A stretch of 64,000 nucleotides of DNA from assembly GCA_020064725.1 (NCBI GenBank), contig JAGTWJ010000013.1, forward strand, positions 806,001-870,000. The letters run 5' to 3'. The notes beneath the pieces were generated by a model, which worked only from the letters and a program-made list of their open reading frames with translations, made no database searches and was not told the DNA's origin. Source of the DNA: Drechslerella dactyloides (Eukaryota > Ascomycota > Orbiliomycetes > Orbiliales > Orbiliaceae). Below, one piece after another: positions 46,543 to 58,352 of this stretch. Position numbers and translations under genes: made by a program. The first letter of the stretch is position 1; each line of letters opens with the position of its first letter.

Positions 46543-47514
46543 CTAACCTCTCATCCTCTTATTAGTGTCGAAGGTTAGACTGGACCGGCTGTTCACCGAC
46601 GGCGGATAAGTGCGTTGCGAGTAGTTTGGAAGGTTTTGGACTCCCACAGTAGCAGGCACCTTGTCCGCACCAGTTCCGATAAAAGAAAACTCCCAGATCC
46701 CCGGCTTACTTTCGGAAAAGCCTAGTTGTGCCACAACTAAGTTATCTGTATTCTGGCACATCGTGATATTTGTCGGTGCCGAGGCTTCCTTCGAGCCGGT
46801 TTTGCTGCAGACTTTCCACAGGAAGGAGTAGGAAGCGCCAGCGGTCGTAGTGCCATTTGGAGCACGGTAATACATTGACACAAATAATGTGGTAAAGCTG
46901 GGTGCGATCCATAAGTCTTGCCAGAGTGGCGCCACTATAGTCTTTGGCATGCAGCCTGCAGCGCTTTGGTAGCAATCGGTAGGGTATACTGGCAATGGCC
47001 GATTTTTGCCAGGTAACTTTGGGCCGGAAGGTTTGTCGAGAGTAACGAATCCATTCATGGAGATATACATGGTCCTTGAGACGGTGTGGAAAAGTTTCAC
47101 TGGGAACTTGAGGTCGACTTTCATCCATGCATCATCGGTATCGGCTGGATATGATGGCGGAGCATTTTGGCTGGTCCAAATGTCCCAAAAGATGGAATAT
47201 TCTCGCTTTGAGAGATTCTTCTTGTTCGACGAGCCGCTTAAATCTATTGTATGTTCTCGACATGAAGTATCTATCAGTACTTTCAATTTCTTGGCTTCCC
47301 GAGACCAACATGCATAAATATATCACACTTTAGTGTAATACTATTGCAATAATAAGGATCCATTATGATAGCCATATGATGGATTATGTCAAGCAGAATT
47401 AGCACACGCGTTAGGACACGTACCATTACTTCCAGCCTCCTCATTCACCCGAATCGCGGCGCCTAACGTAGTAGCCGCAAACGCAGCCGCGAGACCAAAC
47501 GATATAAAGAGCAT
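46543..47514 (-). CDS. Secreted protein, NIDO-like fold suspected, paralogue 2 (263 aa)
   Basis: Two exons, 47514-47424 and 47243-46543, with a 180-bp phase-1 intron (GTACGT...CAATAG). Exon 1 is 91 nt, exactly as in the paralogue at 33,568, and encodes a signal peptide (MLFISFGLAAAFAATTLG). After the intron, NLSKREYS gives the same dibasic pro-site position. The mature domain aligns throughout: DAWMKVDLKFPVKLF, MYISMNGFVTLDKPSG, IVAPLWQDLWIAP, KPGIWEFSF and a VGVQNLPNYS segment matching VGIQSYPSFM. Cysteines appear in an insertion (DCYQSAAGC) absent from the first copy. Sequence divergence is large, so the duplication is old or fast-evolving. An extracellular or cell-wall role is likely; function unknown. 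Confidence 0.8.
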
Positions 47515-50500
47515 GTCGAGATATGAACGCACCCAAGGAAGACTGTACAGATCCAGTCACAGAAGAGCGAAATTGAAAGGATTTGTAGTGAATATATTGG
47601 TGCTCGCGTAACTAGGAGTAGATAGTAGACTCAGGATATCAGATCATAATATTATAATTCCGTTTCGAAGATACCCCTCTTATTACGCTAGGCAGATAAA
47701 GACTGACGAATAGCGGCACCCCGACGGTATCCGAAACTTCAGTAAACCATCGACGTCGCATGAGCGAAGGCGCTATCATGCGCACTTGCATTTTGATACC
47801 GAATCTGGGAGTTGGAAAGATTACTGTGTCAGGCGGTAGGAAAAGAAGAAAGCATATCGGTAAAGAGTACCGGTATCCAAACGACGGCATTGTCCTAGTT
47901 GTCTACTCTCCCTGCTTTTCATAACGGACTAATGCTCACTTTGGGATCTGCATTGCGTCCATGAGTCGGGTCCTGCGCCAATTATTCTCCCATCTAGCTG
48001 GGTCCGGTTAGCATGCACGACATCGCATCGAATTGGAAGGAAGATTCTTGCTGTTAGAGTTGGTATACAATAACTTACGATATTTGATGCAGCCATATGC
48101 ATTACTTTGTATACGCAAGTCACTGGTAGGTGCACTTGCAAGGCCCACAGAAGATCCAATTGGCTCAGATTGAGGCCCATTCGAGCCCCTCCATTCATGA
48201 CATTATGCAACATACTCAATTACGCAGCTGAATACTATATATCTCTGTACGGCTGCGAACCTTTCTTGAAGTAGTCGCAGCGTTCACCCGGTTTCCCGAG
48301 TTCCGAACCAGATCTATCGAGCTACGAAATTGAGTTTGAAGATAGAGTTTATCGTGCATCGAACGTTATGCGCCGGTTTCGATCCGGCCCGCTGGCGTGC
48401 CTTCGTTTAAAATTCCTCTGGACAGGGTAGGCAAAACAGGCCTCGCGTATGCATTTCTTACTCGTAGATCTCGCGAATGCAATAATCCCTTCCCGCTCTC
48501 GATGCTCTCTCATGATGGCATTTGCACTTGCCTAATGTAATTCATCTCGCTTCGCTATGTAACTGGAGAGAGTCGAGATATAGCTCATCACTTGTGCATC
48601 GCAGGCATGTAGAACAGCGATAGTAGGGAGCTTCCTTAATCGGTAGGTATACAATCTCGCAAGAGTGAAGGCCAAAAAAGCAATACATCAGGCATGGCAA
48701 AATATCTGTATGTAGATGCCTGATTTAAACAGGCATTCATTCTTTACTCATAACCTAGAACAAAAAAGAGACTCACCACTAACTGCACCAGAGAGATACG
48801 GATAGCATCTCAAAAGTTTAAAGTCCAGCCAATCAATCTGCGAGAGTCGCTGTTACGCATCAAAAGGATTGCTCATCTCTATATAAATTACGAATCTCTG
48901 GGGGACAATGTTCTGGAGCCAGTCTCGGATAGCCTTCTAGAATCAGGCCCGATAGCAGCTACCGTGGTGGGTTCCCTTTACCAACTTGCCCCACAGAAAG
49001 CTCGCCGTTGTTCTATAGAGCCTCGTAAGCCGATCTAGTTTATTAAGAACTTCTCCAGACATGGCGTAGCGTTTGTCTCACAAACTAGACTGCCGATGTA
49101 GCGTACAATCACACAACAGCAGCGAGTCCCAAGTAACCGGTCTCGTAGGCTAAATCAGTCCGGCAGTCAAGCCCGCGAGACAAGTTGCTGGTCATATCAT
49201 GTGGTCCCGCAGCTCTATAATATGAGATTTGTATCTTGCGCGTCGATAGGCTTTCAAGTCACCAGGATTCTCCCGAAATTAATTTGTGCTCGGATTCGAT
49301 ACTGGCGCAATTAGCAAAAAGTACTTTGCATATGCCGGAAGAGATCTGTTTTTGAATACGATCTATAGATCTAAATACCATATTCTAATAAAAAATTGGC
49401 CGTATTACTGTGTCCTTAGTCTCCTGGCCCCGAGACTACTGTGTTATTACAGTATCCTGAGAGAAAATAAGTATTCCAGACAATGATTTCGTCATAATGC
49501 AGCTTTAAATTTTCAGCAAATCATTATAGTAATCCACTCGGATGTTCCGGAACAGTAGTAAAACGCTGGGATATCGACTGGAAGATTGACAGCCGCGAAT
49601 ATCAAGACTCGTGCATGACTATACGGACTTAAATGATACCCACCTCTACCGTGCATCTACTTTTGATTCCATAGTACGCACCTAGGCGTTGGCTTATTGA
49701 TATACCGCTTGAGGAACCCCAAGCTGGTTTCGTAAACCCTTCCTTGCCACTTTGCGTTGGTTTGGCGCTGCGAGACCATCCCAAGCTTGTTCTTCGAATC
49801 GCTCAAAGCGATTGATCGTGGTATTTGTTAAGTGTTGTGTATGTTGTATTCTGAAACTTGCCCTGGACACACGGATTATTGTCAAACAGTCTTGCAGTTG
49901 GACATGTCAAAGCTTCCTGGAAGTCTTCTTCGTATACGTCCAGAAGTTGACCCACTACGAGGCTTAGCTTAGATGAATATGAGACTCCCCGATGAGTCGC
50001 AACGGTTTACTTTACTTTGGAGTACAGAGCTCGAGTAAAATTCAAAAATTCATTTTTGGTATTTATCGGCCCATTAGTGTGGAGGGGAATAAATCTGTGC
50101 AGCGGCAAATGCGAACCGCGGCCACTGAGGGCACGTCGTCGAGGCTCGAACTGAGATTGGCGGAGGAATTTAGGCAGAATCCAGCCGACAGGCTACCGGC
50201 GACCACATCTCTCCAACAGCTCATCGGCAAATCTCAATCTCTCAAGTGAACGAATGATTCAATTTCGAGATTTCCGCGGCATCTCGACTCTGGATGGGAG
50301 GTGTTGGTGAAATGACGTCAGCGAGCCGGCCATCTGTCAGCTGAAGTAATCGCCCGCTACGCTGTTACTAATCGTCCACCGCGTTCATGATTAAGCCAGC
50401 AACGCCGTGCCCTGCATACGGCTTCATGGCCTAGTCAGCAGCTTACATACATACGCTCGAGCTAGAGCTGGAAGTAGTAGAGCTAGAACTAGACCTCGGC

Positions 50501-50983
50501 CGGGTGCACACTCTCGCTGGAGATGTTTTGCTGGCGTTTGGGTTCCCCCACTCGAACACTCGCGACTAGGCCGGGCCCCAACGGAATCCTATCCGGATTG
50601 TTAACGGCCGGTGCACGACTGGGATATAAAAAGCCGATCGCGTTCCCCTGTATAGCTGTAGGATTCTGCTCTCGGTCCGTATCGGCTCGTAAACCACTTC
50701 CTCAACTATACTCGTACCCTCGGCTGGAAAAATTCGAATTGTCGCGGCGGATTTCAGTCGCTCGATATATTATAGCACCAGGTGAGTTTTCGTGGGTGAG
50801 GGGGTTTGATTAGGTGATGTTGCCTTAGCTCGCGGCTCGCGGCCGAAGCTTAAATTCGTATAGTAGCCCCGCTACCAAACCTTCACAATCCCATCATCAT
50901 CAATCAATTGCTGAACGGTTTATTCTCTCGCTCGACTCCAGATCTTCGAATAGCACATAGTTCACTCGGAAGAAATAGTCACG
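47515..50983. other. Gene-poor stretch (3.5 kb) upstream of transaldolase
   Basis: No gene supported. AT-rich left part with a complete small inverted-repeat element at 49,073. A related decayed pair of termini appears near 49,725-49,785 (GGTTTCGTAAACCC ... GCGCTGCGAGACC). The right end (50,300-50,983) is the more GC-rich promoter and leader of the transaldolase gene, with a CATCATCATCAATCAA stretch shortly before it. Confidence 0.5.
49073..49183. mobile_element. Short MITE-like element, copy C
   Basis: A 111-bp element: left TTGTCTCACAAACTAGACTG, right inverted TTGTCTCGCGGGCTTGACTG. An additional internal terminus (GGTCTCGTAGGCTAAATCAG) at about 49,139 suggests nested insertion of one copy in another. 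Non-coding. Confidence 0.65.
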
Positions 50984-52285
50984 ATGGTTGCTTCTCTCGA
51001 TCAACTCAAGGCCACTGGCACGGTACGTCACGGTGAACCCCGCGAGTTGCTCGCTAGCCCCACCTAGGCACTGTCGCGCCGCCACCGCGACTATAAAGCT
51101 CTCATGGACCAATTTTGCTGACTGTTGTTCATAGACCGTTGTCTGCGACTCCGGTACGCTCCTACCAATTCTTCACAATGGCCGGAAGATACCGGGCTAA
51201 CGAGTGATTCCACCAGGCGACTTTGCGACCATCCATAAGTACAAGCCGCAGGATGCCACGACGAACCCCTCGCTCATCCTGGCTGCCTCGAAAAAGCCCG
51301 AGTACGCCAAGCTGATCGATACCGCCATTGAGTACGGCAAGTCTCACGTAAGTTCTCCATCACCCACCCAGGGAGCGATGTGGGATCCAGTAGTAGTGGC
51401 GGTGACAGTCGGAGATGCTGATACAGCGGAAACTCTAGGGCTCAACCATCGACGAGCAGGTCGACGCCTCGTTGGACCGCCTGTTGGTCGAGTTTGGCAG
51501 GGAGATCCTCGAAATCGTTCCCGGCCGGGTTTCGACGGAAGTTGATGCGCGGTTCTCCTTCGACAAACAAGCCTCAATCGACAAGGCCCTGCACATAATC
51601 GAGCTGTACAAGTCTATCGGGATCTCCAAGGACCGCATCCTGATCAAGATCGCAAGCACCTGGGAGGGCATCCAAGCCGCTCGGGAGCTCCAGGCCAAGC
51701 ACGGGATCAACTGCAACCTGACCCTTATGTTCAGCTTGCCGCAGGCAATTGCTGCTGCAGAGGCTGGCGCGTTTCTCATCTCACCGTTCGTCGGACGTAT
51801 CTTGGATTGGTACAAGGAGAAGACTGGGCGCACCTACAGTAAAACCGAAGACCCTGGTGTCGAGAGCGTGCGCAAAATCTTCAACTACTACAAGAAGTAC
51901 GGGTACAAGACTATCGTGATGGGTGCTAGCTTCCGCAACACCGGCGAGATTTTCGAACTAGCTGGTTGCGATTACCTTACCATTAGCCCGAGCTTGCTCG
52001 AGGAGCTGTACAATAGCGAGGATCCCATGCCACTGAAGCTGGACGCCGCTGGCGGTGAGTACATCCTTTTGCATAAAGTTCCCAATTTCAAGATCAATGC
52101 TAACGTGCTATGCAGCCTCGGCACTCGATATCAAAAAGGAGTCCTACATTGACAACGAGGCAGAGTTCCGTTACGCCTTCAACCAGGACCAGATGGCGAC
52201 GGAGAAGCTGAGCGACGGCATCCGCAAGTTCGCAGCCGATGCTGTGACGCTGAAGGAAATCTTGAAGGCCAAGCTGTCCGCGTAA
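50984..52285 (+). CDS. TAL1: Transaldolase (324 aa)
   Basis: Pentose-phosphate-pathway enzyme of the cytosol: moves a dihydroxyacetone unit from sedoheptulose 7-phosphate to glyceraldehyde 3-phosphate. Five exons: 50984-51022, 51135-51153 (only 19 nt), 51217-51347, 51439-52054 and 52116-52285; the frame closes to 324 aa, the usual length. N-terminus MVASLDQLKATGTTVVCDSG is typical, with the catalytic Asp18. ATTNPSL is the class signature, Lys133 in RILIKIASTWEG forms the Schiff base, NCNLTLMFS is the strand after it, and ISPFVGRILDWYK is the second transaldolase signature. The C-terminal helix ends with LKEILKAKLSA. No anomalies. The very small exon 2 can be lost by gene finders but is required for the catalytic Asp. 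Confidence 0.97.
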
Positions 52286-53995
52286 TCCCGCTGCTAGCTC
52301 ATTGATCCACGCTGTTCTTCCTTTCGTCCGCGACCAGTCTTTTCCGTGTAAAAATTGGACTCTCGCTTATTGGAATTACTTCGCGAGTGTGGCGTGGCGA
52401 TAGCTTATAGCTTAGCAATCGATTCGCAGGGTTGAGACACCGAAAAGCAATGCAACGTCGTTTGAGAGTATTCGAGCGAAAGCAAACTGTGAGAGAGACT
52501 GCTCAGCTTCAAGCTAAATGCTTTCTTCAAACTGGCGATCCCGCTGAGCAGCGGCTTAAGTGTGTAAAGTAATATCGATTGCATACTAAGAAGTAGCTGC
52601 TGCAAATTGCCATGAGGCTAGGGATCCGCCTGCCGGAGGCGTATTACGTCTCGCAGGTGTACCCGGATGTACGATGTTCAAAGTATGCAGGTCGGCCCAG
52701 GCCCTACATGCGTCCAGATTTAACTTCAATGGTAGTATCTATAGCCTCGATGCCATAGTATTGATAACCCCGGAGAACTGGAGCCATTCTACAATGATCA
52801 TGGGGTTTATTTTGGTGTGCAATCAAGTAGCACAGCTCGAAGAGACCTAGGCTAGATGCCTACTTGGCCTCCAGCATGTCCCCGTATATAGTAGCTAGAT
52901 TCGTCAGCGCTTAAGTAACTCTTACCATTGTCATTAGGTACTCTAATCATGCCTGGGCTGGACTAACCCTTGGCTCCGGAGCCTGTGGTACCAGAGCACC
53001 AAACTCATAACATCCGAGATACCGAGATCCCCAGATTACGACGCCGATGGCCAGTTTGAGCCGCCTGGTAATCGATATAACCTATGGCAGGAATGCTTCC
53101 GTCGGCACCAGTGACACGACAAGGCTGCCCCTTCATCCGCCACGGAGCCGTTTCAATTTCACATTCCTGCAAATATTTGCATACGTACGCTGACTAGCGA
53201 GCGGCGCAGGGCTTCAACGCCAAGAGGTGGCTGTGGGCCAGCAGAAGAAGATTAAATACTCCGGCGCCAGACATCCGGGATCGATCTTTTATTTTCTGGG
53301 TCCACAATCTTCAACTTTCCAGATTTCGAATTCGCGCTCAAGGCTTCGAGACATTCCAACGGTTTCCCCATCATCAGTCGTCCCGCCGTCGCTTCGTCTA
53401 TTCTTCTCGATCGATCCTTTCGAATCACATCTCCGGGGCAGGTGCACTAGTTTCGGATCCGGCTCGTGGCAGCTGAAGTTGGCATACGCACGTCAGCGCA
53501 CGCAACCCGATGGGAGTGGGCCCCTGACCGCCAGCGTATCGTCCCACATACCACCATCCCTTCTCGTCGCTCGTTACCAGCCGCTGCTGTCGGCTTCTAC
53601 AAACTCCTTGCCGTCTCTAAGCTTTTCCGTTCCTCTTGACTCGTTCCAGAAAGCTAGAAGCTCTGGTTTGGGAGACTGCGGGTGCTATTTTTGGGGGCTT
53701 GTATCGACCAGATCGCTGCACACGACGGATTCGACTGTTCGATTTAAAGTTCAGATCCGGAGCAAACCTGCGTACGGGCGAGGACTCGCCACTGCTTCGA
53801 CCGTTTTTCGACTTCTATAACCTCCCAGCAACGAGTCGACTTTGGGTCGGGCGAGACGGACACGACGTCTTCGTTGAAAGAGCTCTCGTGGAGGAAGACG
53901 GCTGTAGCGCCGGAGGGAACAGGTCTGATCGAGGGATCGGTCAGGAGGGAATCTAGTCATCACCGCTATCACCACCACAACCACTATCCACCACC
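52286..53995. other. Intergenic stretch, mostly leader of transporter gene
   Basis: 1.7 kb with no supported gene. From 53,230 the plus strand is pyrimidine-rich and open for 197 codons (53,227-53,820), but the translation is Ser/Pro/Arg-rich without domains and fits a long 5' leader of the transporter gene better. A CACCACAACCACTATCCACC stretch precedes its ATG. Confidence 0.5.
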
Positions 53996-55805
53996 ATGTC
54001 GCTAGCCGTCAACTATGCGACGATACCGTCCAGCGAGGCGGGCTCACGGCCCGTGAGCAGAGGCTCCATGACGAGTGGCACTATGGGCAGTCGGAGCAAT
54101 AGTCGGAGGTACGAATAACATCTAAACAGTCGAGATCGATCTTTAGGGAAGCAAGCTGACAGGCTGACGAACACCAACAGGCCGATGCGACGGCGAAAGT
54201 CAACCAGTAACCCCTACCGTGGCGAGGCGTCGTTTTCCAGCTCCGTCGTCAACCTGCTAAACACGAGTACGTTACATTCAAAAGACACACCCACCTCATG
54301 AATGACCGACGCGGACTAACAACATGAAATCACAGTTGTGGGCGCCGGCGTCCTTGCCATGCCGCTGGCGATGTCACACATGGGCATGCTCCTTGGTATC
54401 CTCATGATTTGCTTCTCCGGCCTCGCTGCAGGGTTCGGCCTATACCTGCAAACCAAATGCGCACGCTACGTCGACCGCGGAACCGCCAGTTTCTTCACGC
54501 TCAGCCAGCTGACGTATCCGTCCGCCGCTGTGGTATTTGATGGAGCCATCGCCATCAAGTGCTTCGGCGTAGCGATAAGCTATCTTATCATCATCGGCGA
54601 CCTGATGCCGCAGGTGGCGGTAGGACTGTGGCCGACCGCGGCGGATGTTGGGTATCTTGTCGACCGGCACTTCTGGATCACGGGATTCATGTTGATCATG
54701 ATTCCACTGTCGTTCCTGCGGCGACTGGATTCGCTAAAGTACACGTCGTTCGTGGCGCTTGTGTCGATCGGGTATCTTGTGATTATCGTCCTGGCGCATT
54801 TCCTGCGGGGTGATACATTAGAGGCGCGGGGAGAGGTGCATTATCTGCAGTGGGCGGGGGCGGTGACATTCTTCTCCAGCTTTCCGATCATGGTGTTCGC
54901 GTACACTTGTCACCAGAATGCAAGTCCACTCGCTTCCATTCCCTATCGAACGTGCAGCTAACGTGGTGGATATATAGATGTTCTCGATCCTGAACGAGAT
55001 TCAGAATAACTCGAAAAAGCAGACAACCGGTGTCGTCTTCTGCTCCATCGGCGTTGCAGCGAGTATCTACACCCTTGTCGCAATCACCGGCTACCTTTCT
55101 TTCGGCGACAACGTCGGCGGCAATATCATCGCCATGTGTATGTCTCACGCAGTCCCACGCATCCTCAGAACCATGATACCAGATGCTAATTGATATGTGT
55201 CTACAGACCGAGAATCCATCGCCTCGACAATCGGCCGTGCTGCCATCGTCGTCCTTGTCATGTTCTCCTACCCGCTGCAAATCCACCCTTGCCGCGCATC
55301 CCTCCACAACATCCTGAAATGGCGCCCGTCATCCTCGCCAACTTCGCTCCCTGTCATCGCCCGCTCCTTCACAGCACCGGCAGTAACCGCTGTAGCCGCC
55401 GAGCCGATGACCGACCTACGATTCTCCATAATCACCACGGTTCTCATCGTCTCGACCTACGTCACTGCCATGACAGTCGCTTCGCTCGAGCGGGTGTTAG
55501 CTTATGTCGGCTCGACAGGAAGCACCTCCATCTCATTCATTCTGCCAGGTCTCTTCTACTGGCGAATTTCGCGACCAGGCCCGGGCGCGAACAAAATCAA
55601 CCATGTCGGCGACGGCAGTGAAGATGAAGAGTCCGATGAGGACGATGATGACACTATCGCGATCGGTATGCCCGAGAGGGAGAGTGCGAAGATGCGCAGG
55701 TGGTTGAGGAGGGGCGCAGCGGTCTTGATGGGGTATGGGTTTGTGGTGATGGCGATTTGCCTGACCATGAACATCTTCTTCAGCGCCAAAGGAGGTCACC
55801 ATTAG
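53996..55805 (+). CDS. Vacuolar-type amino acid transporter, AAAP family (Avt5-7-like, 513 aa)
   Basis: Proton-coupled amino acid transporter of the AAAP (SLC32/36/38) superfamily, probably in the vacuolar membrane. Five exons: 53996-54108, 54181-54266, 54336-54919, 54978-55137 and 55207-55805. Start in a strong context (CACCATGTCG). After a Ser-rich cytosolic N-terminus comes the family motif FSSSVVNLLNTIVGAGVLAM, then about ten or eleven hydrophobic helices, including GLAAGFGLYLQ, CFGVAISYLIIIGDLMP, VFAYTCHQNMFSILNEI and VLVMFSYPLQIHPCR. An acidic loop (DEESDEDDDD) lies before the last helix. Intron 3 has a GC donor (AAT|GCAAGT) and a TATAG acceptor; no GT donor nearby restores the conserved CHQNMFSILNE. 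Substrate not predictable. Confidence 0.93.
54920..54977 (+). other. GC-AG intron
   Basis: A 58-bp intron of the amino acid transporter starting GCAAGT, the usual form of minor GC donors, with a GCTAACG branch-like site and TATAG acceptor. Splicing exactly here yields the conserved HQNMFS. Confidence 0.85.
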
Positions 55806-56571
55806 GCCTCTGCAAGGTCTGGCTGACACAACAAGCGGACTTAAAAGTCTCCCAGCAAGATCATTATAGACCGTATGTTTCTGGCGGACATCTTGATTGA
55901 TCGTATACAGTATATACATTCGGTGGAAGGGTGAGAACACCCCACATATACTGGAGCAGAAGTTACATCACGAAGGCATGGCTCTTTTCCATTCGTTGTT
56001 CATATATACACATCATTACTTGGTTCCATTCTTTTTCGCTACTGCTACCATAGTTGCTTGCCACTCATTAGCACGGAGTTTTATGCTTATATACAGTTGG
56101 CTGCACTGGGCAGTTTATCGAGTCTATATTTATTAGTTCTTATCTTGGGGGGCTTCCATGTATAGTATTTTTTGTTGGTCTTCTTGATAATCAAACGGAT
56201 AGAATTCAGGTATTCTCGTTCAGGATTGCTCTATGGGTATCATATTGGCCTGTCGGCAAGGCGTGGAGATGAACGCGTAGGACAAAGGCGGTAGAAAGAT
56301 CAGGCGTGATCTGGTGCCCCCAGTTTTTGATACAACGGTTGTTGTAAGGATGGTTCAATTTCGTAGGCGCTGCCTTGCATGAAAATGCATCCTCAATCCA
56401 TCAGGACAGTACTATGCCTCGCATGGCCGTGTCGTCTCCGTATCTTGGTGGGTGGTCGGTGGTGCCTCTGCATCGTCCAGCGAGTCGGCGGGCCCCCGAA
56501 CCCTTTGCGAACCATTAGATAGAGACTGCACGTATGTATCATATGTCGGTAGTCATCATATCCACCACCCA
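55806..56571. other. Intergenic stretch between convergent genes
   Basis: 3' flanks of the transporter and the p24-like gene. AT-rich on the left. No coding sequence or RNA gene seen. Confidence 0.5.
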
Positions 56572-57237
56572 TCACGCCTGCCCCTCTTCCTTCTCCACTT
56601 CGGCCCTCCGAACCACCCTATCCACCCGTCCCACCCGCTCGTCCCACTCTGCAAAGCATCCATTCACACCCTCCACCCCAACTTCGTACCATCTCTCCAA
56701 AGCCTTGACGCTTCTTCGCCGCAGCTCGGCCATCTCACGGCCCTGCATCTCCTGCATCACGGTCAACCGATCCAGCCGCGGCTGCAGCGATATCAGCCGG
56801 ACGCTGACATCCACATCCGGCACCGGCAGGTCCCGCAACGACACCAACTGACTCGCGACGCCCTGCGCGCCGGGTGCAGCGGATAGCACGACTGCAGCCT
56901 TTTCCGCAACGGCAAGGCCACCTGCGGGCGGTGGCTGTGACGCCGGCAGCACGTCCGCGAATATTTCCGGGTACGACGCGTGTAGTGTGAGGAGGTCGTG
57001 GACCGGGCGGGAGTGATTTGCGAGACGGGTGAGCGCGGCTTCGAGAGCGGACAGACGCGCACGGATCGAGTGGTCGCGGTGGTTGATTTTCGCGGCGTGC
57101 AAGGAGAGCGGGGTGGATGTGTTTTGCGGGTTCTGTAGCTGCGTGCCGACGAGAGAATGTTCGATGCGGGCAAGCCGCTGAGAGAGCGAGGAGAGTGTTT
57201 GCAGGGCGAGGGCTTCGGTATCTATTGTCGTCGTCAT
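56572..57237 (-). CDS. Probable dynactin p24-like subunit (221 aa)
   Basis: Single exon of 221 codons. The protein is almost wholly helical with heptad patterns: LSSLSQRLARIEHSLVG near the N-terminus, ARLSALEAALTRLANHSRPV in the middle (NHSRPVHDLL), and a C-terminal coiled coil (LISLQPRLDRLTVMQEM... RRSVKALERWYEVGVEGVN). This length, the N-terminal L..RL..IE motif and the two coiled coils fit the small dynactin shoulder subunit p24 (RO-10/DCTN3 family) of filamentous fungi, which links the Arp1 filament to p150 and dynamitin for nuclear migration. The assignment rests on pattern alone, and other small coiled-coil proteins remain possible. GC content is high and the start context is ordinary. 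Confidence 0.6.
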   Translation of the reverse strand: MTTTIDTEALALQTLSSLSQRLARIEHSLVGTQLQNPQNTSTPLSLHAAKINHRDHSIRARLSALEAALTRLANHSRPVHDLLTLHASYPEIFADVLPASQPPPAGGLAVAEKAAVVLSAAPGAQGVASQLVSLRDLPVPDVDVSVRLISLQPRLDRLTVMQEMQGREMAELRRRSVKALERWYEVGVEGVNGCFAEWDERVGRVDRVVRRAEVEKEEGQA

Positions 57238-58352
57238 TGTGTCGCTATATCGTTATGTCGTGATGTCGTGATGCCGTGGGGAGAGGTGAGGTAAGGTGAG
57301 GTGAGGAAGGTTAAGGTAGCGAGGCGTCTAATCGCGACTTGGACCGTTGAATATTCCGACTTCAACGACCATGCCGTCCTCCTGTAAAGAAATCCGTACG
57401 CACCCGTCCCGTTCCTACTCCCAATCCATGGCACTACCGAAGCCCGCACGACGACAGAAAGGGACACTGACAACCACGATCATGGCTCGATAGGCGCCGC
57501 GGTCGTTGAGTGCTTGCGCTCATCCGACTGTATCGCCAAGCAAGGCAACTCACCCTCCGACTGTATCCGCATGCCGCTGAAGGAGACTCTGCCCTTGCAG
57601 TGCCAGCAGCTGCTGCATGCATACGGACAATGCAAGTTCGTTCATGTGCTCCCTTGCCTCTCAGAATACCTGGTCGTTTCGTGTACATGAGCGCGTCGGT
57701 GGTGCAGATAACTGACAGCGGTTGTGCCCGGCCACCACAGGAGGCGAAATATTGATATGCGGTACCGATTCCGGGTATGTCCTCTTTTCTCGCACACCGC
57801 TGTACAAGTGATATTATACATACGGATGCTAATTGATGATGATACCAAATAGGGGAATAACGTCAGTCGCCCGCATGCCCTCTCGCCCGACAGGTCGCTT
57901 ACTAGAATCCTACATCACAGCCCATTGGAACGACGCAGGAACTTCACGAGACCCAAGAGACCGTGCCGCAGCTCTACGGCGGCCGACCAGCACTACCGCC
58001 GATGCCTGGTACCAGTGGCAACGAAGACGAGACCGATAAGAAGGAGTGACAGGTGTTATACAATATTAGACCTGCAAGCTGCAGGTATGGTGATCGTGAC
58101 GTATTAGGTCGACGAATAACCTCGGTGTGCTAACCGCATCGTAGATTATAGTTATCATATTTGGCGTTATGGGACACTTATGTACCACTATCAACGTAAA
58201 TACAAGACGCTCTTGGATGAGCATGTACATACGGATATACATCTACATTCCTCCAACCACAGATTATTGCACTTATTATCAGCCTCGATTCTCGGATCAC
58301 GACATAAATTTCGCTCCTTAAATTATCGCAAATACCGGTCGAATCCACTTCC
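57238..58352. other. Intergenic stretch
   Basis: 1.1 kb holding the promoter of the p24-like gene and the 3' flank of the dehydrogenase. A G-rich repeat of GAGGTGAGGTAAGGTGAGG type lies at 57,284-57,306, immediately upstream of the p24-like start. No gene supported; frames are short and overlapping. Confidence 0.5.

Noticed and set aside
53227..53820. 197-codon plus-strand frame before the transporter
   Set aside because: Ser/Pro/Arg-rich without domains; begins with an alternative codon (GTG); best explained as a pyrimidine-rich 5' leader.
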